DNA from: an uncultured Eubacteriales bacterium
GTDB taxonomy: Bacteria; Bacillota; Clostridia; Peptostreptococcales; Anaerovoracaceae
NCBI GenBank assembly: GCA_902797195.1
Contig: CADBRY010000213.1
Coordinates: forward strand, 1-6,754
DNA length: 6,754 bases
Direction of reading: 5' to 3'
A model generated the notes under the pieces. It was not told the DNA's origin. It saw only the letters and a list, made by a program, of their open reading frames with translations, and ran no database searches. This document shows positions 1 to 5,956 of the stretch, one piece after another; within the stretch, counting starts at the first letter, position 1, and every line of letters starts with the position of its first letter. Made by a program: the position numbers and the translations under genes.

Positions 1-3
1 CCT

Positions 4-14
4 CGACATTGTCG
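4..14. promoter_or_regulatory. Palindrome just downstream of the left-edge transcription start
   Basis: CGACA-t-TGTCG is a perfect 5-bp-arm palindrome at about +5 to +15 of the left-edge promoter. It could be a repressor operator or the first stem of a leader. It is short, and I cannot see what follows, so the call is tentative. Confidence 0.3.
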
Positions 15-24
15 TGCGTAGGAT

Positions 25-52
25 ATTATAACACAAAGATTTATAATGTCCA
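25..52 (-). promoter_or_regulatory. Strong promoter firing off the left edge
   Basis: Minus-strand -35 TGGACA (47-52, 5 of 6) and a perfect -10 TATAAT (25-30) are 16 bases apart, immediately after the tRNA gene. The predicted start is near 18-19. The gene it serves is outside the window. No intrinsic terminator separates it from the tRNA. Confidence 0.6.
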
Positions 53-63
53 ATAATTATTTT

Positions 64-138
64 TGGAGCTGGCGAAGGGAATCGAACCCCCAACCTGCTG
101 ATTACAAATCAGCTGCTCTACCATTGAGCCACGCCAGC
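64..138 (-). tRNA. tRNA-Thr (anticodon UGU)
   Basis: Reading the minus strand, the 7-bp acceptor stem GCTGGCG/CGCCAGC (132-138 and 68-74) closes perfectly. The D stem is GCTC/GAGC with an AATGGTA loop. The anticodon stem GCTGA/TCAGC encloses the loop TTTGTAA, with anticodon TGT at 104-106. The T stem, with two G-U pairs, holds the loop TTCGATT. The discriminator base is U (plus-strand a67), and a 3' CCA (64-66) is encoded in the gene. The anticodon reads ACA threonine codons and probably other ACN codons by wobble. The gene lies on the same strand as the upstream protein genes but has its own promoter. Confidence 0.97.
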
Positions 139-185
139 CCGGCAAATGATCATCCGGTGTCAAATCACACCCGACACATTTATTT

Positions 186-214
186 ACTATGCAGTATGAC
201 AAGTTGTCTGTCAA
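186..214 (-). promoter_or_regulatory. Putative promoter of tRNA-Thr
   Basis: The minus strand has a perfect -35 TTGACA (209-214), a 17-base spacer and a -10 CATAGT (186-191, 4 of 6). The predicted start is near 180, leaving a leader of about 40 bases before the mature tRNA. The leader contains a small inverted repeat GTGTC/GACAC (157-161 and 173-177). No other gene lies in the 139-276 gap. Confidence 0.65.
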
Positions 215-276
215 CAAAAAGTCATTAAAAACCGGTCAAATCTATCTTCAAAAACTCCTCGGATCTGATATGAGTA

Positions 277-921
277 TCAATCCATTTTTCTTACCACCCG
301 GGACACTTCCTCAACCTTCATTTTCCCGTTGGTGATATTCTTTATCCTTTCTTCCAGAGCCTGTACATTCTCCTCATGAGTAAGCAGGTCCATGGTCACC
401 TTGTCGGTGTATTCCGTTTCGTCGATCACAAATGATGCACTGTCCTCTTCGATTGCCTCTGATGCCATATTGCGTATCTTCTCAAAGGAAGAATAGTCCA
501 CAGCCACTTTTAAGCTTCCCATGCTGCATACTCTGCAGATGCCGGCCGCTTCAATGGCCGCTCTTGCAGCGCTTGTATATGCCCTTACAAGGCCCCCTGT
601 GCCCAGCTTTATTCCGCCAAAATAGCGGGTCACTACGATCACGAGATTTGTGAGGCCTTCCGACACTATCATCTGCACCATGGGTGCACCGGAGGTGCCC
701 TGAGGCTCTCCGTCATCGCTGCCCCACTGAATCTGTTGCTTTTCCCCTATTACCATTGCAGGCACATTGTGTGTCGCGTCCCTGTGATCGCTTCTTATCT
801 GTGCAATAAAATCATCGGCCTCCTCGCGGCTGCCGACTGGGGAAATATGGGCTATAAAACGGGATCTCTCGATCACGATCTCCGCCTCTGCCCTTTCTTT
901 TATCGTTCTATATAACTCCAT
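277..921 (-). CDS. yigZ: YigZ/IMPACT-family protein (UPF0029 plus DUF1949)
   Basis: 214 residues, the usual length of bacterial YigZ (YvyE) proteins. Eukaryotic IMPACT shares the N-terminal domain and tunes the GCN1-GCN2 amino-acid starvation response; the bacterial role is not established, with nucleic-acid or ribosome binding suggested from structure. The N-terminal UPF0029 domain (about 15-125) shows SRFIAH (20-25), HRDATHN (46-52), DDGEPQGTSGAP (69-80) and TRYFGGIKLGTGGLVRAY (98-115). The C-terminal DUF1949 ferredoxin-like domain spans about 137-200. The ATG at 919-921 lies 13 bases after the codY stop and has only a weak upstream purine stretch (GAAG about nine bases away), so initiation probably depends on ribosomes finishing codY. 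The start fits the family alignment, as the first conserved motif begins at residue 20. Downstream, 139-276 holds no gene, and the best hairpin near the stop is too weak to call a terminator. Confidence 0.95.
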   Translation of the reverse strand: MELYRTIKERAEAEIVIERSRFIAHISPVGSREEADDFIAQIRSDHRDATHNVPAMVIGEKQQIQWGSDDGEPQGTSGAPMVQMIVSEGLTNLVIVVTRYFGGIKLGTGGLVRAYTSAARAAIEAAGICRVCSMGSLKVAVDYSSFEKIRNMASEAIEEDSASFVIDETEYTDKVTMDLLTHEENVQALEERIKNITNGKMKVEEVSRVVRKMD

Positions 922-934
922 GTGGTGTCTTCAG

Positions 935-1711
935 CTATTCCTGCATTTCCTCCAACTCGTCTTTGAATCTCCTGTTGATGATCTTGATTCTCGTTCCCTT
1001 CATTCCCAGAGATCTGGACTCGATCACCCCGGCACTCTCAAGTTTGCGGAGAGCATTTACTATCACGGATCTTGTTATCCCGGATTTATCGGCGATCTTA
1101 CTGGCTACCAACAGACCCTCGTCTCCATCCAGTTCGGCAAAGATCTGCCTGACAGCTTCCACTTCGGAATAGGACAGGGTCCCCACAGCCATTCTGACCA
1201 TTGCAACATCTCTGGCATCGGATTGTTCCTCTTCCGTCTTGCGGCGCTGCATCTCCACGCCGATTACCGTAGCCCCGTACTCGGCCAGAACCGTATCCTC
1301 ATCGGTATATTTGTTTTCATACCTGACAAGGATCATAGTCCCCCATCTTTGACCGCCTCCCATTATGGGGATGACCATGTGTATCTTGTCTACGGTGTCG
1401 TAGTCGTATTTAAATACATCCAGTATCTCATCTCCGGTGAAGTTGACGAGAGTTTCCTTTATCTTCAGGAACTCATCATTGTATTCTCCGGGGAAAACTT
1501 CCTCTCCGGTCTCGCTATCTATTATGGTGTTTTTGTCAGATTCCACCTGATAAGCGACACCGACCACCTTTCCATCGCGATTGGCAACATACACATTGGC
1601 ATCCAGCACTTCGCTCAGAATCTTGCACATTTCATTAAATGAAAAGGCTCCGGTAGGACTCTCCTGCAGAAGCCAGTTTAGTTTTCTTACATCTGTTAAA
1701 ATATCGCTCAT
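935..1711 (-). CDS. codY: CodY, GTP- and branched-chain-amino-acid-sensing global repressor
   Basis: 258 residues, against 259 for B. subtilis CodY. When GTP and isoleucine, leucine or valine are plentiful, CodY binds AT-rich boxes and represses amino-acid uptake, biosynthesis and other stationary-phase genes. The N-terminal GAF-type ligand domain spans about residues 1-155 (MVIPIMGGGQRWGT, 112-125; AEYGATVIGVE, 143-153). The C-terminal winged helix carries the near-invariant helix-turn-helix ASKIADKSGITRSVIVNALR (203-222), with Ser215 at the site phosphorylated in B. subtilis, followed by KLESAGVIESRSLGMKGT (223-240). In the ligand pocket the F-P-x-E-Y stretch is kept (Phe73, Pro74, Tyr77), but an arginine equivalent to B. 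subtilis Arg61 is not evident. The start ATG has GAGGT (1717-1721) at good spacing. It lies 138 bases after hslU with its own promoter, and 13 bases before the YigZ-family gene. Confidence 0.98.
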   Translation of the reverse strand: MSDILTDVRKLNWLLQESPTGAFSFNEMCKILSEVLDANVYVANRDGKVVGVAYQVESDKNTIIDSETGEEVFPGEYNDEFLKIKETLVNFTGDEILDVFKYDYDTVDKIHMVIPIMGGGQRWGTMILVRYENKYTDEDTVLAEYGATVIGVEMQRRKTEEEQSDARDVAMVRMAVGTLSYSEVEAVRQIFAELDGDEGLLVASKIADKSGITRSVIVNALRKLESAGVIESRSLGMKGTRIKIINRRFKDELEEMQE

Positions 1712-1730
1712 GGTCTACCTCGCTTAAATC

Positions 1731-1741
1731 TGCAACAGTAT
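1731..1741 (-). repeat. 11-bp direct repeat, copy 1 (codY leader)
   Basis: The minus strand reads ATACTGTTGCA. It lies at about +9 to +19 relative to the predicted codY transcription start and is identical to the copy at 1779-1789, 48 bases away start to start. The flanks differ, so this is not part of a longer duplication. It may be an operator half of a two-site arrangement; the binding factor is unknown. Confidence 0.6.
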
Positions 1742-1755
1742 GAGTAGTCACGTTC

Positions 1756-1783
1756 ATTATAATCATTTTTTTAACAAATGCAA
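1756..1783 (-). promoter_or_regulatory. Putative sigma-A promoter of codY
   Basis: Minus-strand -10 TATAAT (1756-1761, perfect) and a weak -35 TTGCAT (1778-1783), 16 bases apart. The predicted start is near 1749, giving an untranslated leader of about 38 bases. The weak -35 is overlapped by one copy of an 11-bp repeat, as expected for a regulated promoter. Read-through from hslU is also likely because I see no intrinsic terminator in the gap. Confidence 0.6.
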
Positions 1784-1789
1784 CAGTAT
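1779..1789 (-). repeat. 11-bp direct repeat, copy 2 (over the codY -35)
   Basis: The minus strand reads ATACTGTTGCA, identical to the copy at 1731-1741. It overlaps the codY -35 hexamer (1778-1783) and lies 6 bases from the putative CodY box. A protein bound here would block RNA polymerase; this role is inferred from position only. Confidence 0.6.
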
Positions 1790-1795
1790 TTTTTG

Positions 1796-1810
1796 ATTTT
1801 TCTAAAAATT
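1796..1810 (-). promoter_or_regulatory. Putative CodY-binding box upstream of codY
   Basis: The minus strand reads AATTTTTAGAAAAAT, which matches 13 of 15 positions of the established CodY consensus AATTTTCWGAAAATT. Its centre is about 54 bases upstream of the predicted codY transcription start, in the hslU-codY gap. The seen facts are the match and its position; autoregulation by CodY is an inference, though autorepression of codY is known in several Gram-positives. AT-rich intergenic DNA can produce such matches by chance, so this is not certain. Confidence 0.6.
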
Positions 1811-1849
1811 ATGTTAATTTGTCTGGTAAAACCAATTTCCGGTCTGATC

Positions 1850-3283
1850 TTACAGTATAAACCTGTCTATGTCCTCAGGATGGATCTTCTCTTCAAATAT
1901 CTCCTTCACATACGTTCTGTCGATAACGATTTTTTCTTCTTCCATGTCGGGAATATTGAAGGAAATATCTTCCAGTAGCCTCTCCAATATGGTATGGAGT
2001 CTTCTTGCACCTATATTCTCGGTCTGCTCATTCATAAGGAAGGCCATTTCAGCTATCTCATCAACAGCCTCGTCGGTGAATTCCACTTCGATCCCCTCTG
2101 TCTCAAGCAATGCCTTATGCTGTTTCAAAAGAGCATTTTCCGGCTTGGTCAGGATCTTTACGAAGGTATCCTTGTCCAGGTTCTCAAGTTCGACTCTGAT
2201 AGGAAATCTACCCTGCAGTTCGGGAATAAGATCCGTTGGCTTTGCGGTATGAAATGCCCCTGCTCCGATGAACAGTATGTGATCGGTTTTTACAGGGCCG
2301 TGTTTCGTGTTTATTACGCTTCCTTCAACTATGGGAAGGATGTCTCTCTGGACACCTTCTCTGGAAACGTCCGCACCGCTTCTGTATCCGGAGCCGGATG
2401 CTATTTTATCTATCTCGTCGATAAAGATGATCCCGTTCTGCTCCGCATTCGCCAGAGCATCATCGGTCACCTGATCCATGTCTATCAGGTTCTGAGCCTC
2501 CTCTTCTCTGAGGATCTTGCGGGCATCCTTGACCTTCACCTTTTTGTTCTTTTTCTTTTTGGGAGCCATGTCGCCGAATATGTTTCCGATGGCTATGCTC
2601 ATCCCTTCGTTGCCCATATCCAGCTGGTTGGTCTTCGGGGTATCCGTTACCTGTATCTCGATATACTGCTCCTCAAGAAGGCCCTCTCTAAGCTGCTGCC
2701 TTACCTGCTCTCTGGCAAGTTCCGTATCCATTTCCTCTTCGCTGTTTCCGGCGGCCTGCTGCTGTTCATACTGCTCCTTCTGGCTCACATATCCGCTGTT
2801 ACCCAGGAGAAAATCAAAGGGACCCCGATTGGTCTGGTTGCTGACTCTGCTGTTCTTTCCGGGAATGATAGCCTCTATTATTCTCTCCTCCACCAGTTCA
2901 TCGGCAACGGAGTATTTCTCTTCCAGCATGGCCTGCTTGGTGATCCTTATGGAAGCCTCCATCAGATCCCTGACCATTGAATCAACGTCTCTGCCTACGT
3001 AGCCCACCTCGGTAAACTTGGTGGCTTCCACCTTTACAAAAGGTGCGTCCATAAGCTTTGCCAGTCTTCTTGCTATCTCTGTTTTACCGCAGCCCGTAGG
3101 TCCCATCATAAGGATGTTTTTTGGCGTTATCTCTTCTCTCATTTCATCGGAGAGCAGACTTCTGCGGTATCTGTTACGCAGGGCGATAGCCACGGATTTC
3201 TTTGCATCGTCCTGTCCTATAATGTATTTATCCAGTTCGCCCACTATCTCTTTAGGCGTCATCTGATAAAGTTTATTTGCCAT
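1850..3283 (-). CDS. hslU: HslU (ClpY/CodX) AAA+ ATPase subunit of the HslVU protease
   Basis: 477-residue hexameric unfoldase that recognises, unfolds and feeds substrates to HslV, using ATP. The start is set by AGGAGG seven bases upstream. The N-domain runs from residue 1 to about 109 with IIGQDDAKK (21-29), Walker A GPTGCGKT (61-68) and the substrate-gripping pore loop GYVG (94-97). The inserted I domain spans about 110-265 and is acidic and glutamine-rich, with a lysine-rich PKKKKNKKVKVKDARK stretch (241-256) also typical of Bacillus ClpY. Walker B IIFIDEID is at 285-292, then DVSREGVQRDILP (305-317), the arginine-finger region ELQGRFP (355-361) and the sensor-2 region NIGARRL (423-429). 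The C-terminal tail ends DRFIL, matching the tail that inserts into HslV to activate it. At 477 residues it is somewhat longer than E. coli HslU, mainly in the I domain, as usual for Firmicutes. All key residues are intact. Confidence 0.98.
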   Translation of the reverse strand: MANKLYQMTPKEIVGELDKYIIGQDDAKKSVAIALRNRYRRSLLSDEMREEITPKNILMMGPTGCGKTEIARRLAKLMDAPFVKVEATKFTEVGYVGRDVDSMVRDLMEASIRITKQAMLEEKYSVADELVEERIIEAIIPGKNSRVSNQTNRGPFDFLLGNSGYVSQKEQYEQQQAAGNSEEEMDTELAREQVRQQLREGLLEEQYIEIQVTDTPKTNQLDMGNEGMSIAIGNIFGDMAPKKKKNKKVKVKDARKILREEEAQNLIDMDQVTDDALANAEQNGIIFIDEIDKIASGSGYRSGADVSREGVQRDILPIVEGSVINTKHGPVKTDHILFIGAGAFHTAKPTDLIPELQGRFPIRVELENLDKDTFVKILTKPENALLKQHKALLETEGIEVEFTDEAVDEIAEMAFLMNEQTENIGARRLHTILERLLEDISFNIPDMEEEKIVIDRTYVKEIFEEKIHPEDIDRFIL

Positions 3284-3290
3284 GATTTCG

Positions 3291-3297
3291 CCTCCTA
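3291..3297 (-). promoter_or_regulatory. hslU ribosome binding site overlapping the hslV stop
   Basis: Minus-strand TAGGAGG: the hslV stop TAG (3295-3297) is fused to the AGGAGG (3291-3296) that serves hslU, seven bases before the hslU ATG at 3281-3283. A ribosome finishing hslV is placed directly on the hslU initiation site, which fits translational coupling of partner subunits. Confidence 0.85.
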
Positions 3298-3834
3298 TAA
3301 TCTCTCAACTGAAATGTTGTCATTGGTGTAAACGCAGATGGATGCGGCGATCTCCAAAGATTTTCTCACTATATCCTCAGCACCCAGATCGGTGTTGTTG
3401 TAAAGAGCATTGGCCGCCGCATAGGCGTAGTTGCCGCCGGATCCAATGGCAACGAAGGGCTGGTCCGGTTCAATGACCTCCCCCGTGCCTGAAATTATCA
3501 GAAGATCTTCCTTGTCGGCCACGATCATAAGGGCCTCAAGATTTCTTACGGCTTTGTCGGATCTCCAGAGCTGTGCGAGAGCTACTGCGGCTCTCTTAAG
3601 GTTGCCGCCGTGCTCGTCAAGTTTGCTTTCGAATTTTTCCGTAAGTGAAAAGGCATCTGCAACAGATCCCGCAAAACCGGTAAGGATGGAATTGCGGTAT
3701 ATCTTTTTTACCTTCTTCGCCCCGTTCTTCATGATGGCGGTTTCTCCCATGGTCACCTGGCCGTCGCCGCCTATGCAAATGTCATCTTCCCCCCGTCTTA
3801 CAGCAACTATGGTCGTTGCATGAAATTGTCCCAT
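3295..3834 (-). CDS. hslV: HslV (ClpQ/CodW) peptidase subunit of the HslVU protease
   Basis: 179-residue proteasome-like threonine peptidase; two hexameric rings of HslV are capped by the HslU ATPase to degrade unfolded and regulatory proteins in the cytoplasm. The sequence starts MGQFHATTIVAVRR. By alignment with known HslV the nucleophile is Thr7, with Asp24 in GGDGQVT, Lys41 in GAKKVKK, the GFAGS loop (53-57) and GSGGNYA (131-137) all present. The C-terminal ICVYTND is typical. The start ATG has GGGAG (3841-3845) six bases upstream. Because residue 2 is Gly and no in-frame alternative start lies between the ATG and Thr7, removal of Met alone cannot expose Thr7; a six-residue propeptide has to be cut off. 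The stop codon TAG lies inside the hslU Shine-Dalgarno sequence, which suggests coupled translation of the two subunits. Confidence 0.97.
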   Translation of the reverse strand: MGQFHATTIVAVRRGEDDICIGGDGQVTMGETAIMKNGAKKVKKIYRNSILTGFAGSVADAFSLTEKFESKLDEHGGNLKRAAVALAQLWRSDKAVRNLEALMIVADKEDLLIISGTGEVIEPDQPFVAIGSGGNYAYAAANALYNNTDLGAEDIVRKSLEIAASICVYTNDNISVERL

Positions 3835-3860
3835 TTTAATCTCCCTTCGTTATTCCTGCT

Positions 3861-5915
3861 TTACTCCTTGTAGCCGCACTCTTTGTTAGAGCAGGCCAGT
3901 TCATGTCCTTTTGTTTTCTTCATGACCAGAAGGCTTCCGCACTCCGGACACTTTTTGTCCACCGGCTTGTTCCAGTAAACGTTTTTACAGTCGGGATATC
4001 CGGAGCATCCGTAGAACACCCGTCCCTTTCTGCTTCTTTTTTCTATTATATCTTTGCCGCACAGGGGGCATTTTACACCCACCTTGGTTACTATGGTCCT
4101 GGTGTTGTCACACTCGGGATAGCCTGTGCATGCCAGAAATTCTCCGAATCTTCCGTGCTTTATGGCCATTGGCTTTCCGCATTTTTCGCAGATCTCATCG
4201 GTTATTATTACCTCCTGCTCCATGCGGTCTATTTCTTTCTGGGCTCTCTCCAGTTCTTCTGCAAAGCCAACGTAGAAGTCTTCGATGATACTCTTCCATC
4301 TTATACCTTTTGTCTCAACATCATCAAGCTTTTCTTCCATCTTTGCCGTGAATCCCGTATCCACTATTTCCTTGAAGTACTCAGAGAGAATGTTGGTGAC
4401 GGTAAAGCCAAGTTCTGTGGGCACCAGAGATTTCTTCTCCCGTCCCACGTACTTTCTCTCGATCAGCGCTCCCACTATGGTGGCATAGGTGCTTGGCCTT
4501 CCTATGTCTTTTTCCTCAAGATCTTTAACAAGGCTTGCTTCCGTAAACCTTGCGGGAGGCTGAGTGAAATTCTGCTCACCTTTTATATCCGTCGCAGTAA
4601 GCTCCTCGCCCTTTTCCATATTGGGGAGCCAGCGGTTATCCTCGTCGTTCTTGGATGAATCATAGACCCTTAAAAAGCCATCGAAGAGCAGCTTGGATCC
4701 GTTTGCCCTGAACTCATAGGCTCCGTTGGATATATCCACCGTAACGGCCTTGAATCTGGCCGGAGCCATCTGGCTTGCCACGAACCTGTTCCAGATGAGT
4801 CTGTAGAGGTTGTACTGATCCTTTGTGAGCTGGTCCTTGATGGAATCGGGTTCAAGTTCCATATTACTGGGTCTTATGGCCTCGTGAGCATCCTGGACCT
4901 CTCCCTTTTTATTCCTGTAAGGATTGTCACTGTAATACTCTTTGCCCATGTTTGAGATTATGTATTCCTTCGCCGCAGCCTTCGCCTCCTGGGAGATCCT
5001 GACGGAGTCTGTTCTTATGTATGAGACCAGACCTACGGTACCCATGCCTTTAAGATCGATACCCTCGTAGAGCTGCTGGGCCACCATCATTGTTTTTCTG
5101 GTTGTGAAGTTGAGTTTGTTTGCCGCATCCTGCTGAAGGCTGCTTGTTGTGAAGGGAGCGAAAGGTCTCCTCATCCTGTCCTTTTCTTCGATGTTCTCCA
5201 CAACAAAACTGCCCCTTCTCAATTCACCGAGAACGGCATCGTTTTCTTCCTTATTATTTATTACGATTTTCTTTCCGTTTTTGTTGACCAGTTTTGCCGA
5301 GAAAGGAGGTTCGCCTTTGAAGTCAGCGGTTATTGTCCAGTATTCCTCCGGCACGAAGGCCTGGATCTCCTTTTCTCTGTCACATATGATCTTCAGTGCA
5401 GCAGACTGGACTCTTCCGGCACTCAATCCTCTTCTGACCTTTGCCCACAGAAGGGGAGAGATCTGGTATCCCACAAGCCTGTCAAGAACTCTTCTGGCCT
5501 GCTGAGCGTCTACCAGTTTTATATCCACAGCTCGCGGATTCTTTACAGCTTCTTTGATGGCATTCTTTGTTATTTCATTAAAAACTATCCTGCAGGGTTC
5601 TTCAGGATCTATACCAAGTATATTTTCAAGATGCCAGGATATTGCCTCACCTTCTCTGTCCGGGTCAGTGGCCAGATAGACCTTTGAAGCTTTTGAAGCT
5701 TCCTTCTTAAGCATTTTGATAACATCGCCCTTGCCGCGAATGTTTATATATCCCGGTTCGAAGTCGTTTTCTATATCTACACCCAGCTTGCTTTTAGGAA
5801 GATCTCTGACGTGTCCCACAGATGCAACCACCTTGTATCTGCTGCCGAGAAACTTGCCTATCGTCTTTGCCTTGGACGGGGATTCTACGATTACCAGATT
5901 TTTATTAGAAGCCAT
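3861..5915 (-). CDS. topA: DNA topoisomerase I (type IA), TopA
   Basis: Predicted 684-residue cytoplasmic type IA topoisomerase, which relaxes negative supercoils by cutting one strand through a 5'-phosphotyrosine and passing the other strand. Numbered from the ATG at 5915: the Toprim domain opens with LVIVESPSKAKTIGKFLG (Glu11) and holds DPDREGEA with metal-binding Asp84, Asp86 and Glu88. LSAGRVQS lies at 164-171. The active site SYIRTDS carries the catalytic Tyr299, followed by DAHEAIRPS (about 342-350). The GRPSTYATIV motif is at about 472-481. The C-terminus holds three four-cysteine zinc ribbons: Cys576/579/596/602, Cys616/619/637/643 and Cys656/659/675/680. All key residues are present and the length is normal for Firmicutes. 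The start is fixed by the AGGAGG five bases upstream. hslV follows after 26 bases, so the two are probably cotranscribed. Confidence 0.98.
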   Translation of the reverse strand: MASNKNLVIVESPSKAKTIGKFLGSRYKVVASVGHVRDLPKSKLGVDIENDFEPGYINIRGKGDVIKMLKKEASKASKVYLATDPDREGEAISWHLENILGIDPEEPCRIVFNEITKNAIKEAVKNPRAVDIKLVDAQQARRVLDRLVGYQISPLLWAKVRRGLSAGRVQSAALKIICDREKEIQAFVPEEYWTITADFKGEPPFSAKLVNKNGKKIVINNKEENDAVLGELRRGSFVVENIEEKDRMRRPFAPFTTSSLQQDAANKLNFTTRKTMMVAQQLYEGIDLKGMGTVGLVSYIRTDSVRISQEAKAAAKEYIISNMGKEYYSDNPYRNKKGEVQDAHEAIRPSNMELEPDSIKDQLTKDQYNLYRLIWNRFVASQMAPARFKAVTVDISNGAYEFRANGSKLLFDGFLRVYDSSKNDEDNRWLPNMEKGEELTATDIKGEQNFTQPPARFTEASLVKDLEEKDIGRPSTYATIVGALIERKYVGREKKSLVPTELGFTVTNILSEYFKEIVDTGFTAKMEEKLDDVETKGIRWKSIIEDFYVGFAEELERAQKEIDRMEQEVIITDEICEKCGKPMAIKHGRFGEFLACTGYPECDNTRTIVTKVGVKCPLCGKDIIEKRSRKGRVFYGCSGYPDCKNVYWNKPVDKKCPECGSLLVMKKTKGHELACSNKECGYKE

Positions 5916-5920
5916 TAGCA

Positions 5921-5926
5921 CCTCCT
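5921..5926 (-). promoter_or_regulatory. topA ribosome binding site that decides the start codon
   Basis: Minus-strand AGGAGG is followed by TGCTA and then ATG at 5913-5915, an ideal 5-base spacing. An in-frame GTG at 5919-5921 would give a protein two residues longer, but that GTG shares its first base with the last G of this Shine-Dalgarno sequence and would have no binding site at usable distance. The ATG is therefore the start. Confidence 0.85.
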
Positions 5927-5956
5927 GCCTGTCCTCTCACATCTTTACAGTAACCG

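Noticed and set aside
42..47. Plus-strand TATAAT reading toward the tRNA
   Set aside because: No matching -35 upstream at normal spacing and no plus-strand gene to serve; it comes from AT-rich promoter DNA for the other strand.
242..276. Terminator after the YigZ-family gene (ACTC...GAGT followed by TTTTT on the minus strand)
   Set aside because: The stem is only four base pairs with a loop of about 14 bases, too weak to call.
920..1642. 240-codon plus-strand open frame opposite codY
   Set aside because: It is the complement of a clear codY gene, has no recognisable domain and no ribosome binding site; a shadow of the real gene.
1811..1849. Terminator after hslU (TGGT-TTT-ACCA)
   Set aside because: A four-base-pair stem with no following T-run; read-through into codY is more likely.
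1994..2980. 328-codon plus-strand open frame opposite hslU
   Set aside because: Antisense to a fully intact hslU with all motifs; composition looks like a reverse-complement artefact.
3655..3668. Third copy of the codY repeat inside hslV (CTGTTGCAGAT on the minus strand)
   Set aside because: Only partial to the 11-mer and fully explained by the conserved SVAD codons of hslV.
3903..4658. 251-codon plus-strand open frame opposite the end of topA
   Set aside because: Antisense to the zinc-ribbon and C-terminal part of topA, no family resemblance.
5916..5921. GTG at 5919-5921 as the topA start, giving two extra residues
   Set aside because: The GTG overlaps the AGGAGG that positions the ribosome on the ATG at 5913-5915, and the family sequence begins near that ATG.
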